The notes under the pieces are model-generated. The model made no database searches. It was not told the DNA's origin and saw nothing but the letters and a program-made list of their open reading frames with translations. From positions 1,984,001 through 2,048,000 of the forward strand of contig JAWNGF010000002.1 of assembly GCA_037039685.1 (NCBI GenBank): a stretch of DNA of 64,000 bases, in the 5' to 3' direction. Position 1 is the stretch's first letter, and every line of letters begins with the position of its first letter. A program made the translations under genes and the position numbers. The DNA is from Ceratobasidium sp. AG-K. Taxonomy: Eukaryota; Basidiomycota; Agaricomycetes; Cantharellales; Ceratobasidiaceae. Shown piece after piece: positions 61,288 to 64,000 of this stretch.

Positions 61288-64000
61288 ATGCCTATATCGG
61301 AAAAAGATGCTCGTATCACCAGCGACCCGTCAGTAGAGCGATTTTCCAACCTGCCAGAATCAGCTACATGCGCGGGATTAAATGGCTCAGAGGATATTAC
61401 CACTAGAACCAAGATAAACGGGGAACCAACAACTCCTCTCTTCCGCGAACAGCAGCTTGGGGTTTGGACATTGTACTTCCCACTATCGGATCCATGGCAA
61501 AAATCGTTTCCTAAGTTTGGTTCTCTAGAAAACCTGCGCAAAGTTCTGAAAAACGCTCGGTCAATGTGGAGATTTGTTGTCGAGGTGTTTTCACTAGGGC
61601 CTCTCTTTTTCTCCCTCTATTTCGTCACTTCAATGCTAGAAAGCACGCTACCATCCGTTCAAGTCTACAACGACTCCCAGCTTATGGATATGGGAAGTCT
61701 ACCTTCATTCGCTCTCAAATCCAGGTTGCGCTAACCCGGTGTATGCAGGCCGAAAGGGCTCTACTAAGTCACGCACATCGCAAGGTGGCCCGCAAAGAGT
61801 TTGAGCGGGTCTTTACATCCTACATCGTTACCATGGCTGCTGGTTGGGTATTGAGGAGAATCCAGTGCGTTAGCCCGCTAGATTGATCATGTAACAATGT
61901 CTGACAATCGAGTGGCTCTGATGCAGTTTATACAGTGGCTCAACTGTAGAGCAACGTGTCGCGCTTCACTTCAAAAAACAGTTCTTACTAGGTGAGCCAA
62001 GCGATATATTTACTGTGCCTTCGCTGGTCTCACGTCAAGAATGCGCCAACCCTTTAGTTGAGAGTCACCTAGATTTGGGCACAGCGGAAGATCCTATGAT
62101 CCAGGCACAGCTATCACAGGCTAATGGCTACACATCGAATGCCTCGTCTATTTTTAGCAGTTTAGTGCAGGTGGTATCGATTGCCGGCGAAACAATAGCT
62201 TTGCTATCTACTCTTAAACAGCTGTTGGATTCGCACCGGGACGTTAAACTCTTCGGGTTGGCGTGCCTGGTCCATCCCGTTATAACCCAGATAAGCGTAT
62301 TTGGTGGTCGTAACCGTGAGTGCACAATTCATAAGCAAAACGTTCCTAATAATTTCTTGGCCGCCCCCAGCGTACTATGCAATGGTTACAAATCCCTCCT
62401 GGCTTCGAATGAAAGCACTTTACGAACTTGGAACGACTGTTAGTTACAAGAAAGAGGTACTTAGTGCCGGTATAGTTGACTATATCAATTCCAGTACGTT
62501 TAATGCCTCCTGTATTACACTGGGGGTTGGTGGCTAATTCTGTTGTAATGACATAGAGTATGCTGAAGCGATGTCAGATTTGGGTGATACATCTCATATC
62601 TATCCTGACACCCAATTACACCAGAAGGCACTATTTAGTTTCAACGATATTAGCGGAGTGTTTCGTTCCTCACCTCTCGTAAGTCACACTATGCAGCCTT
62701 TACACACCCTACATTCATAAAGCTATCTATTACAGTTCCTATATGCGTTGAACAACATGTACGGGTGGGAAAAAATGAGCTTGAGCAGTCTCATTGTCAT
62801 GCAACAAATTACTTCTAACATTTCCACTACGATATGGCGGATTGTCTTTGAAGGGAAAAAGTTATCCAACATATTCAGTAATATCACTGCCTTGTACGGA
62901 GCATTGGATATCAAGCCAAAATTAAAAGATGGCAACGTGCCTTATCCGGATGGTGACCATATGGACCAGAAGGGGATGGGCATAGAGTTCAAGTACGTGA
63001 TTCAAATACTGTATCATGGCTAGTAGCCCAACTATTTTGTAGAGGGGTTAGCTTTGGGTATCCATCGTCGAAAAGACAAGCTCTCAAGGATCTATCGTTT
63101 AGAATAGAGCCGGGTCAGTTGTGTGTGATTGTAGGAGAAAACGGTGAGCGTATATTCACGGCCAAGATTTCCACTGACTAAAGCCGCAAATAGGCTGCGG
63201 AAAAAGTACAATGATTAACCTAATAACACGCCTGTACGACTGTGACTCTGGAAATGTGCTCGTCGATGGTCGCCCTATCCGCGATTACAAGCTATTCACT
63301 TTACGTGCGGCCGCCAACATCATGTATCAAGATTACCATCACTTGCCCTTGACGGTAGGCCTATTACTAGCATTGAGGAGCATTGTGCTCACATTCCAGT
63401 TTAGATTAAGGAAAATATTCTTCTAGGTCGCCCAGATTCTGAAGACCATATGGGGGATGTCGAGAATGCAGCAAAGCTGGGTGGTGCATACGACTTTGTG
63501 CAAAAGCTCCCACTCAAGTTTGAAACGAATCTCGAGCCAATGTGTACCGGATACCCGTCTTGGGGTAATGAGGGCGATATTGCCGAAAAGTACAAATCGC
63601 TCGCAGAATGTGAGAAGCGCACCCAACTTAGCGGAGGGGAGTGGCAGCGGCTCGCAGTAAGGCTTTCGGAGCGTCATGCGTAACTTAAATCACTTTCTCA
63701 CACTACAGCTATCCCGTACCTTTATGAAAAACTCACAACACACAAGGTTGCTATGTTATGATGAGCCCAGCGCGAGTTTGGATCCGAAGGCAGAGTATGG
63801 TGGGTTGCCTACTGTTGGTCTGTGTTTAGCTCTGCCGAGACTAAATTCCCATATACTTAGAGATATTTGAACGACTTCGCAAACTCCGCGGAGAGAAAAC
63901 CATGATATTTGTTACCCAGTACGTTTCGTAACAAGGTGTCGCAACATACCCTCATTTTCATTCCATTATCCAAGCCGATTCGGCCACTTAACTAAACATG
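61288..64000 (+). CDS. ABC transporter, single TMD-NBD (copy B), runs off the window
   Basis: The start MPISEKDARITSDPSVERFS is polar. LGVWTLYFPLSDPWQKSFPK and VEVFSLGPLFFSLYFVTSML parallel copy A (VWTLYYPITESW; LSLGPVFFAVYFTSM). In the nucleotide-binding domain: Walker A GCGKSTMINLITRLYDCDSG, Q-loop MYQDYHHLPLT, ILLGRPDSEDHMGDVENAAK, signature LSGGEWQRLA, Walker B RLLCYDEPSASLDPKAEY and the start of the H-loop region (TMIFVTH, split by an intron, then RFGHLTKH). The window ends within this exon. All catalytic motifs seen are intact. Copies A and B are on opposite strands about 36 kb apart. The substrate is unknown. Confidence 0.83.

Overview
The window reads as nuclear DNA of a filamentous basidiomycete. 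It is gene-dense on both strands, and most genes are split by short (about 45-60 nt) GT-AG introns. Its families are typical of Agaricomycetes: a DUF6593 protein, a Ca3427-like protein, a bZIP with a QRAFRARR basic region, and a MYST acetyltransferase with PHD fingers. A Rhizoctonia/Thanatephorus-like (Cantharellales) genome is my best guess from protein style; this is inference, not a database result. There is no sign of prokaryotic, viral or organellar DNA.

Layout. 1-8 kb: 3' end of a DUF6593 gene, an intron-bearing tRNA-Tyr, a metallophosphoesterase/5'-nucleotidase divergent from a Ca3427-like periplasmic-binding-protein-fold gene, and a DHX33-like DEAH helicase. 8-20 kb: MON2 trafficking scaffold, a SERINC/Tms1 membrane protein, and a 1,078-residue Ser/Pro-rich disordered protein. 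20-25 kb: an RNase III-fold protein lacking most catalytic acids, a DUF1748 protein, and an ABC transporter. 25-29.6 kb: a 4.5-kb stretch with no gene I can support. 29.6-41 kb: EFM7-type methyltransferase, PHD-MYST histone acetyltransferase with unusually large introns in its catalytic part, Na+/Ca2+ exchanger and bZIP factor. 41-48 kb: S28 serine peptidase, MFS transporter, RNase P/MRP subunit POP4 and ATP synthase subunit g.

48-52 kb is the most unusual part. An intact uricase gene with two GC-AG introns is followed by a C2H2 zinc-finger gene whose reading frame runs in phase, through a good intron, into a second uricase-like domain. This second domain keeps the fold-specific VQATM and PNRHYIPVPLDYIG blocks, but the lysine, threonine, aspartate, phenylalanine and arginine that bind or activate urate are replaced.

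52-64 kb: a single-pass membrane protein, Mediator MED19, NCS2/CTU2 tRNA thiolation factor, ERG28, a possible small membrane protein, and a second ABC transporter, paralogous to the 22-25 kb copy, which runs off the end.

Most genes are housekeeping functions with no operon-like logic. The genes that may be functionally linked by position are the uricase pair, and the two ABC paralogs on opposite strands about 36 kb apart.
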